Source of the DNA: Chryseobacterium kimseyorum
GTDB lineage: Bacteria > Bacteroidota > Bacteroidia > Flavobacteriales > Weeksellaceae
NCBI RefSeq assembly: GCF_025971945.1
Contig: NZ_JAPDHW010000018.1
Location: 1-53,054, forward strand
DNA: 53,054 nucleotides
Direction of reading: 5' to 3'
Positions 16,877 through 24,549 of the stretch are shown one piece after another (positions within the stretch are counted from its first letter, which is position 1; each line of letters begins with the position of its first letter). The position numbers and the translations under genes were made by a program. The notes beneath the pieces were generated by a model that saw only the letters and a list, made by a program, of their open reading frames with translations, made no database searches and was not told where the DNA came from.

Positions 16877-18061
16877 ATGTTCGGACAAAATATATCAAAA
16901 CTGAGTTTAAGTTGTGCAATCGTTTGCATTGCTGCAAATTTTATGAATGCACAGACTTTAATTCAGGTAAAAAATACTCAGGATTTTGCAAGAAATGAAA
17001 TCGTTTCTGTTTCAGCGAAGCAGTTGAAAGCATTTTTAGGTAAAAATAAAGCGGAAGATTTAAGAGTAAAAGATGCCCAAAACCAATATCTTCCCATTCA
17101 GTGGATTGATAATGACGGCGACGGGAAAAATGATGAACTTCTTTTTCAGGCGAAACTCGATGCCAAGAAAACAAATTCATATACGATTTTAGCAGATGCC
17201 AACACGCCGGTTCCTGAAAGTCAGGTAACCACGTATTCCAGACTGGTTCCGGAAAGAGTAGATGATTACACTTGGGAAAACGACAGGGTTGCGTTCAGGG
17301 TTTATGGTCCGAAAGGTCAGGCAGAAGCTTTGGCAAAAGTGAAGGGAAGCACACTTTCCAGCGGAGTCGATATCTGGTTTAAAAGAACCGAAAAATCTGT
17401 CATCAACGAATGGTACAAAGGTTATCTGACCGATCCGATGTATTATCACAAAGACACGAGAGGCGAAGGCTACGATCCGTATCACGTTGGAGACAGCCGT
17501 GGAACGGGCGGAATTGGGATTTGGAAAGATGAAAAACTGGAGGTTTCGCAGAATTTTGTGACTTCAAAAACTATCGCTGAAGGTCCGTTGAGAACCGTTT
17601 TTGAACTGACGTATGCACCATGGAGTGAGTTTGGTGTGAAAGAGACCAAAAGAATTTCACTTGATTTAGGTTCCAATTTTTCTAAGTTCGAATCGACTTT
17701 TGAAACTGAAAAACCTGTTCCGAATTACACGGTCGGAATTTCTCTTCATAAAAACGAAGGCGAATCTAAGCTGAATGACAAAAATGGGTACTATCTGCAC
17801 TGGGAAAAAATCGATGATGCCTTTGTGGGTGAAGGAATTGTGGTAGATCCAAAAATTGTTCAGAAATCTGTAGCTTTCAAATCTGAAACTCCGGATCAGA
17901 GTAATCTGCTGGTTGTCACGAAACCTCAGAAAAAGCTGACCTATTACGCAGGATTTGCATGGCAGAAAAGCGGACAGATTCAGACACAGAAAGATTGGGA
18001 AAATCTTTTAGAGAAGCAGGCGAAAATAGTTGCCAATCCGTTAGTAATTACGATTAAATAA
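16877..18061 (+). CDS. DUF4861 domain exported protein (pectin locus, copy 1)
   Basis: I choose ATG 16877 over an in-frame GTG at 16799, since it starts a normal signal peptide ending at MNAQ (residue 26); the product is 394 residues. DUF4861 covers nearly the whole mature protein. A Ca-loop-like IDNDGDGKNDE segment is near residue 80. The central block YYHKDTRGEGYDPYHVGD followed by SRGTGGIGIW contains a His-x-Asp that the second DUF4861 protein (32855-33865) also has (TYHHDAPWG). DUF4861 proteins have no established reaction that I know; they recur next to GH105 and pectate lyases in Bacteroidetes, so a role in uronate-containing glycans is likely. PL10 follows 11 bp downstream, clearly in the same operon. 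Confidence 0.75.
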   Translation: MFGQNISKLSLSCAIVCIAANFMNAQTLIQVKNTQDFARNEIVSVSAKQLKAFLGKNKAEDLRVKDAQNQYLPIQWIDNDGDGKNDELLFQAKLDAKKTNSYTILADANTPVPESQVTTYSRLVPERVDDYTWENDRVAFRVYGPKGQAEALAKVKGSTLSSGVDIWFKRTEKSVINEWYKGYLTDPMYYHKDTRGEGYDPYHVGDSRGTGGIGIWKDEKLEVSQNFVTSKTIAEGPLRTVFELTYAPWSEFGVKETKRISLDLGSNFSKFESTFETEKPVPNYTVGISLHKNEGESKLNDKNGYYLHWEKIDDAFVGEGIVVDPKIVQKSVAFKSETPDQSNLLVVTKPQKKLTYYAGFAWQKSGQIQTQKDWENLLEKQAKIVANPLVITIK

Positions 18062-18072
18062 TTAAAATAATA

Positions 18073-19092
18073 ATGAATTTAAAATTCAAAATAGCATCAT
18101 TCTGTTTAATGACAGCCACATTTTCTGCTCAGGTAAAAGATACTTTGGCCGAAAAAATGATGGTCTATCAGCTTCCGAACGGTGGTTGGGGAAAACATAT
18201 GAGCAATAAAAAAGAGGTGGATTATAAGAAAAAGATTGATCCTAAACTTTTAAAAATCATTAAAGCCGGAGACAATAATCTCGCAACCATTGATAATAAC
18301 GCAACCTCAAAGGAGATTAACGGTTTGATTAACGCATACAGCACCACAAAAAATCCTGCCTATCTGAAAGCAGCCGAAAAAGGAATTGAGTACTTGCTTT
18401 CGATGCAGTACGAAAATGGAGGTTTCCCGCAGTACTTCCCGAACTCTGCGATTTACAGAAAACAGGTGACGTACAACGACAATGCGATGATTAATGTGCT
18501 GACGATTCTGTACAATATTTCTGAAGGAAAAGAAGGCTTTGATGCGGTGAGTTCTCAGTTGAAAGAAAAGTCGAAAGTGGCTTTGCAAAAGGGAATTGCT
18601 TGCGTTCTGAAAACTCAGGTTCTGCAAAATGGAAAATTATCGATTTGGGCAGATCAGTATAATGAAGTTACTTTAGTTCCGGAAAAGGCCAGAGCTTTTG
18701 AACCGATGTCATTAGCCACAGGAGAATCGGTAAACATTGTGAAATTTCTGATGTTGCAGCCTGTAACGCCCGAAATTGAGAAGTCAATCAGATCAGCTAT
18801 TCAGTGGTTTAAAGAAAGCAAAATTGACGGTTATACCTACAATGTTTCGAGAGAAAGTGATAAGGCCATCCGTACGTTGAGTAAGAAAGAAGGTTCTGCA
18901 GTTTGGGCAAGATTTTATGATATTCCGACCAATAAACCTGTTTTCGGAGACCGTGATGGAAGTGTGAAATTCAATTATGAAGAGGTTTCAGAAGAGCGCA
19001 GAATGGGCTACAGCTGGTACAATGAGGCGGGAATAAAACTGATTGAAAATGAGTTTCCGAAATGGCTGAAGCGAAATAAATTGACACAATAA
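18073..19092 (+). CDS. pelA: Pectate lyase, PL10 family
   Basis: A 339-residue exported lyase with a signal peptide (residues 1-20, ending FSAQ). It cuts polygalacturonate by beta-elimination, giving unsaturated ends. The PL10 fold is visible from the start: MMVYQLPNGGWGKHM, then TIDNNATSKEI, YLLSMQYENGGFPQYFPN and VTYNDNAMINVL, and near the end FGDRDGSVKFNYEEVSEERR followed by MGYSWYNEAG. These are the alpha/alpha-toroid repeats and substrate loops of the family (TIGR02474-type). Length fits a single-domain PL10. It is the second gene of a two-gene operon with DUF4861 and is followed by two hairpins. Confidence 0.9.
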   Translation: MNLKFKIASFCLMTATFSAQVKDTLAEKMMVYQLPNGGWGKHMSNKKEVDYKKKIDPKLLKIIKAGDNNLATIDNNATSKEINGLINAYSTTKNPAYLKAAEKGIEYLLSMQYENGGFPQYFPNSAIYRKQVTYNDNAMINVLTILYNISEGKEGFDAVSSQLKEKSKVALQKGIACVLKTQVLQNGKLSIWADQYNEVTLVPEKARAFEPMSLATGESVNIVKFLMLQPVTPEIEKSIRSAIQWFKESKIDGYTYNVSRESDKAIRTLSKKEGSAVWARFYDIPTNKPVFGDRDGSVKFNYEEVSEERRMGYSWYNEAGIKLIENEFPKWLKRNKLTQ

Positions 19093-19098
19093 TTTCAG

Positions 19099-19131
19099 AA
19101 ACCTCATAGGTTTTCAAAACCTATGAGGTTT
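19099..19131. terminator. 33-bp hairpin, AAACCT-N4-GGTTTT family, core CATA
   Basis: The arms 19099-19114 and 19116-19131 are exact reverse complements (AAACCTCATAGGTTTT and AAAACCTATGAGGTTT) around one C. It follows the PL10 stop by 6 bp. It belongs to a set of hairpins with the same frame and a different paired core at 22862, 29541 and 45269. Confidence 0.7.
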
Positions 19132-19140
19132 GATAGCAAT

Positions 19141-19176
19141 AAAAATCCTGAAGCAAATATGCGTCAGGATTTTTTA
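19141..19176 (+). terminator. Rho-independent terminator of the DUF4861-PL10 operon
   Basis: AAAAATCCTGA (19141-19151) pairs with TCAGGATTTTT (19164-19174), an 11-bp stem ending in a T run. It is the second hairpin after the PL10 stop. Confidence 0.75.
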
Positions 19177-19242
19177 TTTAGTTATCGATAGCAGATTTTT
19201 CATTAAACCAAAGTTCAAAAAAGAGGAGAAATAAATGTTTAA

Positions 19243-19310
19243 TTCCCCACAGATTCCGCAGATTTACACAGATTTTTTTTTGTGCAATCATCTGTGAGAT
19301 CCGTGGGAAC
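19243..19310. repeat. Imperfect palindromic repeat of the cagatt/atctgtg family, copy A
   Basis: TTCCCCACAGATTCCGCAGAT on the left pairs imperfectly with ATCTGTGAGATCCGTGGGAA on the right. A related sequence lies at 29590-29660. It is downstream of the minus-strand DUF1593 gene and may end its transcript. Confidence 0.5.
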
Positions 19311-19368
19311 TCATTTCGCTAAAATGCACAAAAATTCAAGTATCAAAAATTAGTGCATCCGTGGCAAA

Positions 19369-20658
19369 CTACTTCAGCCATTCCCAACGTTTCGCCCAAT
19401 CCAGAAGAATATCATTTTTCCATTTTGAGATCGTTTTTCCACCCTGAAATTTTCCTTCATACAGTTTCGGATCAGACTGATCAGAAAACCACATATTTCC
19501 TAATGGAATATCGGTAGGGTTTTCCTTTCCCGGCCAAATATTGACGATATTTAATTTGCCTTCATGACCGTTCAGTTCAGGAATTTCTGATACAAATTTG
19601 TAAGTCAAAACTTCTGCACCTTTCGGGACATATTTCAAAGCATAATTTCCGTCACCAAGATAAGAACCCGCCCATTTCTGAACATCTTTTTTGTGCATCG
19701 TTTCCATGTGAAAAGGTGCAGAGACAGGATTTTCTTTTAAAACAGGACCTTTAAAACGAAATTCAATCAACGAACAAAAAGCAATGTCCTCAGAACTTCC
19801 TTTGGCACCGTCAACAATAACCTGCGCACTTCGGTTGATTTTTTCAAAACTTCCGCCCCAGCTTTCTCCGGTAGGATCATTGGAGTTGCCTTGCATCAGA
19901 TAAAATAGGGTAGGACTGTCGCCCATTTTAATCTCGCCTTTATAATAATTTTTGAAATCTTTCCCCATCGCTCCATAACCCTTGATGTATCGGTCATAAT
20001 ATTCGGTGCTTTTCAGAATATTAGGATCATCATTTTTAGAGAAGAAAGCATAATACGTCGAATTGGCTTCAATAAACCAAAGATCAGGAAAGTTCTTTGC
20101 GATGTAAGAATAGGAATTGGCGCTCCATTTTTTGTTGGGTCCGCCGATCCAGTAGATTTTAATCTTATTCTGAATATCCGGAGCATCGTGCAAAGCCTGA
20201 GCGACATCTTCCAATCCGCCCCAAACCAAAACATAAAGCGGCTGAGCTGATTTTTTTCTGGCAGATTTAATAATCCATTCTGAACCTTCGGTAGGTTTTG
20301 AATATCCTTCATAAGGTGCATTTCCACGCAATCCCTGTTTAGAAATGGATCGCAGATATTTTGGAGTAGGAAAACCTGAACTGTGTTTTTTTAGTTTTGG
20401 AAGATCTTTCTCGTACAGACCAATCATTTTTAAAATTTCATCTTTGCTTCCGTTTCCGAAAGACGGTGAGGAAACCAACCCTTCAATATTGAATTTATCC
20501 GCATACATCAGCAAATGGATCATCGACTGATTGTCATCGGGATCCGTTCCGCCAATGTCTGTGCTGATTAAAATCCGGGGCTTTTCGGAATTTTGTTTTT
20601 GTGCATGGAAAAAATCAATTGACCAAAAAATCAGCGAAATTATAATTAGTTTTTTCAT
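19369..20658 (-). CDS. DUF1593 protein (nucleoside-hydrolase-like fold), exported
   Basis: Met at 20658 is preferred to one at 20718 because it begins the signal peptide (MKKLIIISLIFWSIDFFHAQ); the product is 429 residues. The N-terminal ~300 residues are DUF1593, with STDIGGTDPDDNQSMIHLL giving D34, D39, D41 and D42. This is the Asp cluster that binds Ca and ribose in nucleoside hydrolases. Further blocks are GLVSSPSFGNGS, LVWGGLEDVAQAL, IYWIGGPNKKW and a C-terminal beta domain from about residue 330 (Sde182-type C-terminus). The family is often found with plant cell-wall enzymes and I know of no settled reaction. A glycosidase on a furanosidic or nucleoside-like bond is possible. It is the last gene of the minus-strand pectin array. 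Confidence 0.75.
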   Translation of the reverse strand: MKKLIIISLIFWSIDFFHAQKQNSEKPRILISTDIGGTDPDDNQSMIHLLMYADKFNIEGLVSSPSFGNGSKDEILKMIGLYEKDLPKLKKHSSGFPTPKYLRSISKQGLRGNAPYEGYSKPTEGSEWIIKSARKKSAQPLYVLVWGGLEDVAQALHDAPDIQNKIKIYWIGGPNKKWSANSYSYIAKNFPDLWFIEANSTYYAFFSKNDDPNILKSTEYYDRYIKGYGAMGKDFKNYYKGEIKMGDSPTLFYLMQGNSNDPTGESWGGSFEKINRSAQVIVDGAKGSSEDIAFCSLIEFRFKGPVLKENPVSAPFHMETMHKKDVQKWAGSYLGDGNYALKYVPKGAEVLTYKFVSEIPELNGHEGKLNIVNIWPGKENPTDIPLGNMWFSDQSDPKLYEGKFQGGKTISKWKNDILLDWAKRWEWLK

Positions 20659-20707
20659 TGTATTCTTTAAAATTGTATCAGTAGAATGTAACAAGTCATT
20701 CTTAATA

Positions 20708-21613
20708 TTACTTATCACTTATGTTTTTGAGCCAGTCCGCGCAAATTTTCTTCCAGTTATCCGTCAGTTCAGTTTTATTGGAAATTCCAATATTATGCTC
20801 ACCTTCCGGAAAGATGAACATGGCTCCTTTTACTTTATTTTTAATCATCGCCTCGTAGTATAAAATTGAGTTGATAACGGGTACGGCATTGTCATTCTGA
20901 GCATGAAATAAAATGGTCGGCGGAGTTTTTTCGGTCACGCGATTCTGCATTGAATATTCTTTAATCTTTTCATCGGTAGCATTTTCTCCTAAAAGATTTA
21001 CACGGCTTCCTTTATGAGCAAATTCTCCCAGATCAATTACTGGAGAAACCAAAATGGCAAAATTGGGAACGGTGGAAATACTTGTCCAATCGCCTTTCAA
21101 TTCAGTGTAATCGCCTGAAATATTGCAAGCCATTGCAGCTAAATGTCCGCCTGCAGAAGTTCCCAAAACTCCGATTTGGTCAGGTGAAATTCCATATTGA
21201 GCTGCATTTTTTCTGATCAATTTTATCGCAGCCTGAATGTCCTGCAACGGACCGATTTCTCTCTGTTTTAAATCCGGAGACGTGGGTAATCGGTAGTTTA
21301 AAACAAATGCTGAAATTCCTAAAGTGTTGAGCCATTTTGCGTAGGAATATCCACCCAGGTCATAGGTCAAATGTCTGTAACCACCGCCAGGAATGATAAT
21401 GATAGCCATTTTTTTTCGTTCTTCTTTGGCTGGAAGAAAAGCAAAGAGTTCAGCTTCCTGAATTTGGGTAATCCGGCCTTCTTTTTCTTCAATGATGTTT
21501 AATTTTAAACCTTTGGAATTAGGCATTTCACCTTTCGGCCAGACGGTTATTTTTTGCTGGGCAGAAATTTGAATTCCAATAAATATGCTGAATATAAGGA
21601 TGATGTTTTTCAT
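20708..21613 (-). CDS. Exported alpha/beta hydrolase (acetylesterase-like), tandem copy 1
   Basis: A 301-residue esterase with a signal peptide ending SAQ (residue 18). The oxyanion segment IIIPGGGYRHL is at about 72-82, the nucleophile is S153 in GTSAGGHLA, a DNAVP segment supplies the likely acid and PEGEHNIGI the His. It matches BD-FAE/acetyl xylan esterase-like exported lipases of the kind that remove acetyl or feruloyl groups from plant polysaccharides. It is very close to the next protein upstream (21948-22847), sharing WPKGEMPNSK, RLPTS.DL.QREI.PLQDIQAA and the C-terminal half, so the two are a tandem duplication. It lies 49 bp upstream of the DUF1593 start. The substrate in pectin (acetyl on galacturonate, or side chains) is inferred from context. 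Confidence 0.8.
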   Translation of the reverse strand: MKNIILIFSIFIGIQISAQQKITVWPKGEMPNSKGLKLNIIEEKEGRITQIQEAELFAFLPAKEERKKMAIIIIPGGGYRHLTYDLGGYSYAKWLNTLGISAFVLNYRLPTSPDLKQREIGPLQDIQAAIKLIRKNAAQYGISPDQIGVLGTSAGGHLAAMACNISGDYTELKGDWTSISTVPNFAILVSPVIDLGEFAHKGSRVNLLGENATDEKIKEYSMQNRVTEKTPPTILFHAQNDNAVPVINSILYYEAMIKNKVKGAMFIFPEGEHNIGISNKTELTDNWKKICADWLKNISDK

Positions 21614-21947
21614 TGTTATTTTTTTTAAAATCCGCAGTTGATTATAATCTTTAATTTAACGCAAAGCCAAACAAAGAATTTAAAATGCTGACCGATTATT
21701 AAGTTACACAAAGGCGTAAACTTAACAAAGAAATACAGTGTTCTTCATAATGACAAATTGTGGACATTCGTTTTTTTTTAATCTGAATTATTGTCGGTTA
21801 AAGACAAATTTTGTTTTGATGACAAATTTGCAGCCCGACTTGAACGGAGCTCTTTTTGCCGGGAGGAACGACGAGCAAAAAAGCGGGAGTGGAAGGCGGA
21901 AAAGCTGCCCAAATCAACTTCTCATAAATCTATTTTTAAATTACTCA
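21614..21947. other. 334-bp spacer between the tandem hydrolases
   Basis: Contains the GC-richer repeat at 21830-21910 (listed separately). The rest is AT-rich with no gene. Two open frames on the plus strand here run into the antisense of the hydrolase gene and are shadows. Confidence 0.5.
21830..21910. repeat. GC-richer ~80-bp intergenic element (GCAGCCCGACTTGAA ... GCTGCCC)
   Basis: Begins GCAGCCCGACTTGAACGGAG and ends AAAGCTGCCC, with an internal stem GCTcTTTTTGC...GCAAAAAAGC. Its composition is clearly unlike the flanking AT-rich spacer. From memory, very similar elements are scattered through Chryseobacterium and Flavobacterium intergenic regions. Here it lies directly after the stop of hydrolase copy 2 (minus strand), where it could act as a terminator. 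Confidence 0.55.
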
Positions 21948-22847
21948 CTACTTATTACCAATACTCAAAAGCCAGTCTGCACACAGTTTTTTCCAGTTTT
22001 CATTGATCGGGTCTTTATCGGTTACAAAAAACCGGTGGCCACCTTTCGGGAAAATAAACATGGCACCTTTCACTTTATTTTTCGTCATCGCCTTGAAATA
22101 CAAAATGCTGTTCATCGGCGGAACGGCCGTATCGTCCTGATTGTGAAACAAAATCGTTGGCGGCGTTTTATCGGTCACCAGATTCTGCATGGAAAATTCC
22201 TTAATTTTTTCTGGAGAAGCGTTTTCGCCCAGCAAGCTGTTGCGGCTTCCTTTGTGAGCATATTCACCCATATCAATAACCGGACAGAAAAGAACGGCAA
22301 AGTTTGGAGTGGTGGAAATGCTTTCCCAATCGCCTGTTAATTCTGTGTAATCTTTAGAAATATTGCTCGCCATTGTCGCCAAATGTCCGCCTGCTGAGGT
22401 TCCCACAACGCCCACCAGATCGGGAGAAATTCCCCATTGTGCCGAATTTTTTCTGATGTATTTGATGGCAGCCTGAATATCCTGCAAAGGCGCAATTTCT
22501 CTTTGAATTAAATCGGACGAAGTTGGCAATCTGTAATTTAAAACAAACGCCGAAATCCCCAAAGTGTTCATCCATTTTGCAATCTGAAAAGCCCCTTCAT
22601 CATAAGTCAGTTTTGAATAACCGCCGCCGGGAATGATGATGACGGACTTCTGATTTCTCTCCTTCACGGGAGGCAGAAAAGCAAAAAGTTCAGCTTCTTT
22701 CAGTTCTGCCAGTTCTTTTTTCTTTTTGGTCTTTGATGCTAAAATTTTTGAATTGGGCATTTCGCCTTTAGGCCAAAACGATATTTTTTCCTGAGCTGAA
22801 AACTGGATGAAAAGGAAAATAATGATTAAAAAAAATACTTTTTTCAT
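21948..22847 (-). CDS. Exported alpha/beta hydrolase (acetylesterase-like), tandem copy 2
   Basis: A 299-residue paralogue of the preceding entry. The signal peptide ends SAQ (residue 19), the oxyanion segment is IIPGGGYSKL (71-80), the nucleophile is S151 in GTSAGGHLATM, the acid region DDTAVP and the His region PKGGHRFFV. The catalytic set is intact in both copies, so both are probably active. Differences from copy 1 cluster in the 35-50 region (a Lys-rich KKKKELAEL insert) and around the catalytic His, so substrate preference may have split. A hairpin (22862-22894) lies between it and kdgF upstream, so it may depend on readthrough or on its own promoter. Confidence 0.8.
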   Translation of the reverse strand: MKKVFFLIIIFLFIQFSAQEKISFWPKGEMPNSKILASKTKKKKELAELKEAELFAFLPPVKERNQKSVIIIPGGGYSKLTYDEGAFQIAKWMNTLGISAFVLNYRLPTSSDLIQREIAPLQDIQAAIKYIRKNSAQWGISPDLVGVVGTSAGGHLATMASNISKDYTELTGDWESISTTPNFAVLFCPVIDMGEYAHKGSRNSLLGENASPEKIKEFSMQNLVTDKTPPTILFHNQDDTAVPPMNSILYFKAMTKNKVKGAMFIFPKGGHRFFVTDKDPINENWKKLCADWLLSIGNK

Positions 22848-22861
22848 TGGCGTTAAATAAG

Positions 22862-22894
22862 AAACCTCATAGGTTTTCGAAACCTATGAGGTTT
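22862..22894. terminator. 33-bp hairpin, AAACCT-N4-GGTTT family, core CATA
   Basis: AAACCTCATAGGTTT (22862-22876), loop TCG, AAACCTATGAGGTTT (22880-22894). Same core as the copy at 19099 but a different loop. It is placed 14 bp after the kdgF stop on the minus strand. Confidence 0.7.
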
Positions 22895-22907
22895 AATTTT
22901 ATAAAAT

Positions 22908-23249
22908 TTAATCTTTCAGAAAATCCTCTCTAAACGGTGTAAATGCATCTATCAACTGACCAGCTTCAAGACATTTTACACCATGGAAAATATTGGGTTG
23001 TGCAAAAAATCCGTCACCTTTCTGCAGGATTTTGGTTTCGCCGTCTACGCTTACTTCAAACTTTCCTTCAGCCACATACGTGATTTGAGAATGAAAATGC
23101 TGATGTACAGCTCCAATAGCATCTTTTTCAAATTTAACGATGACCATCATGACCTGAGAGTTGTATCCCACAAACTGTCTGGAAACACCGGCTCCCAAAT
23201 CTTCCCATTCGGTATTGCCATCGAAAAATGGTTCTTTTTTGAAATTCAT
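22908..23249 (-). CDS. kdgF: KdgF-like cupin, unsaturated uronate to ketone conversion
   Basis: Met at 23249 is chosen over one at 23321: the extra 24 residues read through spacer sequence, and KdgF proteins are about 110 residues (here 113). It is cytoplasmic, with no signal. The cupin ligands are visible in GAVHQHFHSQITYVAEG (H49, H51, H53, Q55) and NIFHGV (H89), with the C-terminal FTPFRED typical of KdgF. KdgF speeds conversion of 4,5-unsaturated galacturonate, released by GH105 and lyases, to 5-keto-4-deoxyuronate, the substrate of KduI (gene at 42209). That gives a direct link between the two arms of the locus. A ~250-bp hairpin element starts 22 bp upstream of the ATG. Confidence 0.85.
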   Translation of the reverse strand: MNFKKEPFFDGNTEWEDLGAGVSRQFVGYNSQVMMVIVKFEKDAIGAVHQHFHSQITYVAEGKFEVSVDGETKILQKGDGFFAQPNIFHGVKCLEAGQLIDAFTPFREDFLKD

Positions 23250-23270
23250 TTCTAATTGATTTTTATTAAT

Positions 23271-23520
23271 GTTCTTTTGTCTTGAAATCGCAGATTCGGC
23301 GTAGTCAAACAAAAGAACCAAAAGTTCAAGACCTGGAAACTTCCGCTAAAAATTTAAATTATATCCTAAAATTTCCAAATTGACTCTCTCTGTTCGTCGA
23401 ACCGCTTCGCTAGGTTTCGTGCGGATTCAAAATGGTTCATCTAAAGATAATCTTAGCCGCACTCAGACAGTGGAAATTTTTTGACGGATTGAATTTAAAT
23501 TTTCTTAACGCTCCACTTTC
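23271..23520. repeat. Long hairpin element, copy 1 (upstream of kdgF)
   Basis: About 250 bp, alignable over most of its length with 25550-25740. Shared parts are GTTCTTTTGTCTTGAAA, ACAAAAGAACCAAAA.TTCAAG, AAATTT.CCA-type arms, GTGCGGATT, GCCGCACTCA.ACAGTGG and TTTAAATTTTCTTAACG. The arms pair: AAATTTCCA (23369-23377) with TGGAAATTT (23471-23479), GTGCGG (23419-23424) with CCGCAC (23457-23462), and the outer AT-rich ends with each other. Copy 1 has two extra inserts (near 23286-23310 and 23380-23415). It fills the spacer between CE12 and kdgF. Confidence 0.75.
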
Positions 23521-23541
23521 CTATGTCCTTAATTGATTCAA

Positions 23542-24279
23542 CTACTTAATATACTTTTCCAAACCTGTTTTCAAATCTTTCAAAGATTTTACCGCAAGTT
23601 TAGCAACAGTTTCAGCACCTAATCTTGATAAGTGTGTATCATCTGCTTTATCTTTATCATAATATGGATTTTCTCCTGCTTTGAAATACAAATGCAATAA
23701 TTTTGATTTTTCAGGACCCGCAGCGATTTCCATCTGTTCGGTCAGTAACTGCATGTCTACAAATGCAACTTTCATATCATTCGCCACCATTCTTACCACC
23801 AAAGGATAATCTGTGTGGGTATCAATTAAGACTCCGTTTTCGTTGAAGTTTCTTCTGGTAATCGAGGTCATCAGAATAGGTGTTGCCCCTTTTGCTCTTG
23901 TTTCATTCACATACCTTTCCAGATTGGCTCTGTACTGCGTATGTGGATTGGTAAATTTCGTTGAATCTTTCAGTTTCTGATCATTATGACCGAACTGAAT
24001 GATTACAAAATCACCTTTTTTCAATTGCTTTTCAACTTTGTTCCAGCGGCCTTCTGTTCTGAAACTTTTTGAGCTTCTGCCATTCATTGCATGATTTTGA
24101 AGTTCAATATTTGGAGTTAAAAATTGTCCTAAAACCTGTCCCCAACCGTGTTCCGGATTTTTATCAGGATTGTCTTTATTGGACATCGTAGAGTCGCCGA
24201 TTAAAAATAAGGTTGGTTTTTTCTGAGCAATCGATAATGTTGAAATTATGATGCTTAGGACTAAAAGTATTTTTTTCAT
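23542..24279 (-). CDS. Rhamnogalacturonan acetylesterase, SGNH/CE12 family (copy 1, secreted)
   Basis: A 245-residue esterase with a signal peptide (residues 1-19, LSIAQ). SGNH blocks: FLIGDSTMSN (S30), MNGRSSKSF (G67), IIQFGHNDQK (N99) and DDTHLSRLGA (D213, H216). The GWGQVL segment after block I and the R-rich ARNFN-like loop are typical of CE12 rhamnogalacturonan acetylesterases, which remove O-acetyl groups from galacturonate in RG-I and make it accessible to lyases. All catalytic residues are present. The second CE12 (28669-29496) is a lipoprotein with the same motifs, so this locus places one enzyme in the periplasm and one on the membrane. Confidence 0.85.
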   Translation of the reverse strand: MKKILLVLSIIISTLSIAQKKPTLFLIGDSTMSNKDNPDKNPEHGWGQVLGQFLTPNIELQNHAMNGRSSKSFRTEGRWNKVEKQLKKGDFVIIQFGHNDQKLKDSTKFTNPHTQYRANLERYVNETRAKGATPILMTSITRRNFNENGVLIDTHTDYPLVVRMVANDMKVAFVDMQLLTEQMEIAAGPEKSKLLHLYFKAGENPYYDKDKADDTHLSRLGAETVAKLAVKSLKDLKTGLEKYIK

Positions 24280-24311
24280 TTTAATTTTTTATTTAATGTG
24301 AAAAATTTTAA

Positions 24312-24435
24312 ACCGCAAAAGAATCAAAAAATAATTAAAGAATAAAACTGTCAAGAGTTTGCAAAATGAAACTTTTACATTTTGCAAACTTTTGATTGTC
24401 TATCATTCTCAAACGTCTTTTGTTTCTTTTGCGGT
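24312..24435. repeat. Nested palindrome in the CE8-CE12 spacer
   Basis: Outer arms ACCGCAAAAGAA (24312-24323) and TTCTTTTGCGGT (24424-24435), inner arms AGTTTGCAAAATG (24356-24368) and CATTTTGCAAACT (24378-24390); both pairs are perfect. It is followed at about 24479-24500 by GCTTCGACAGGCTCAGCGTG, a sequence style seen as a dispersed repeat in Flavobacteriales. No gene lies in 24280-24549. Confidence 0.65.
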
Positions 24436-24549
24436 AAAATATCTTTTCATTGTATGATTTTATTATTGTGAAATGCTTCGACAGGCTCAGCGTGACATCG
24501 CTAATACTAACTGTTATATTTAGATGGCTTTGAGATTGCTCATTACCAA

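Noticed and set aside
21738..22340. 200-codon plus-strand open frame across the hydrolase spacer
   Set aside because: Most of it is antisense to hydrolase copy 2 and the rest crosses a repeat element; it has no family features.
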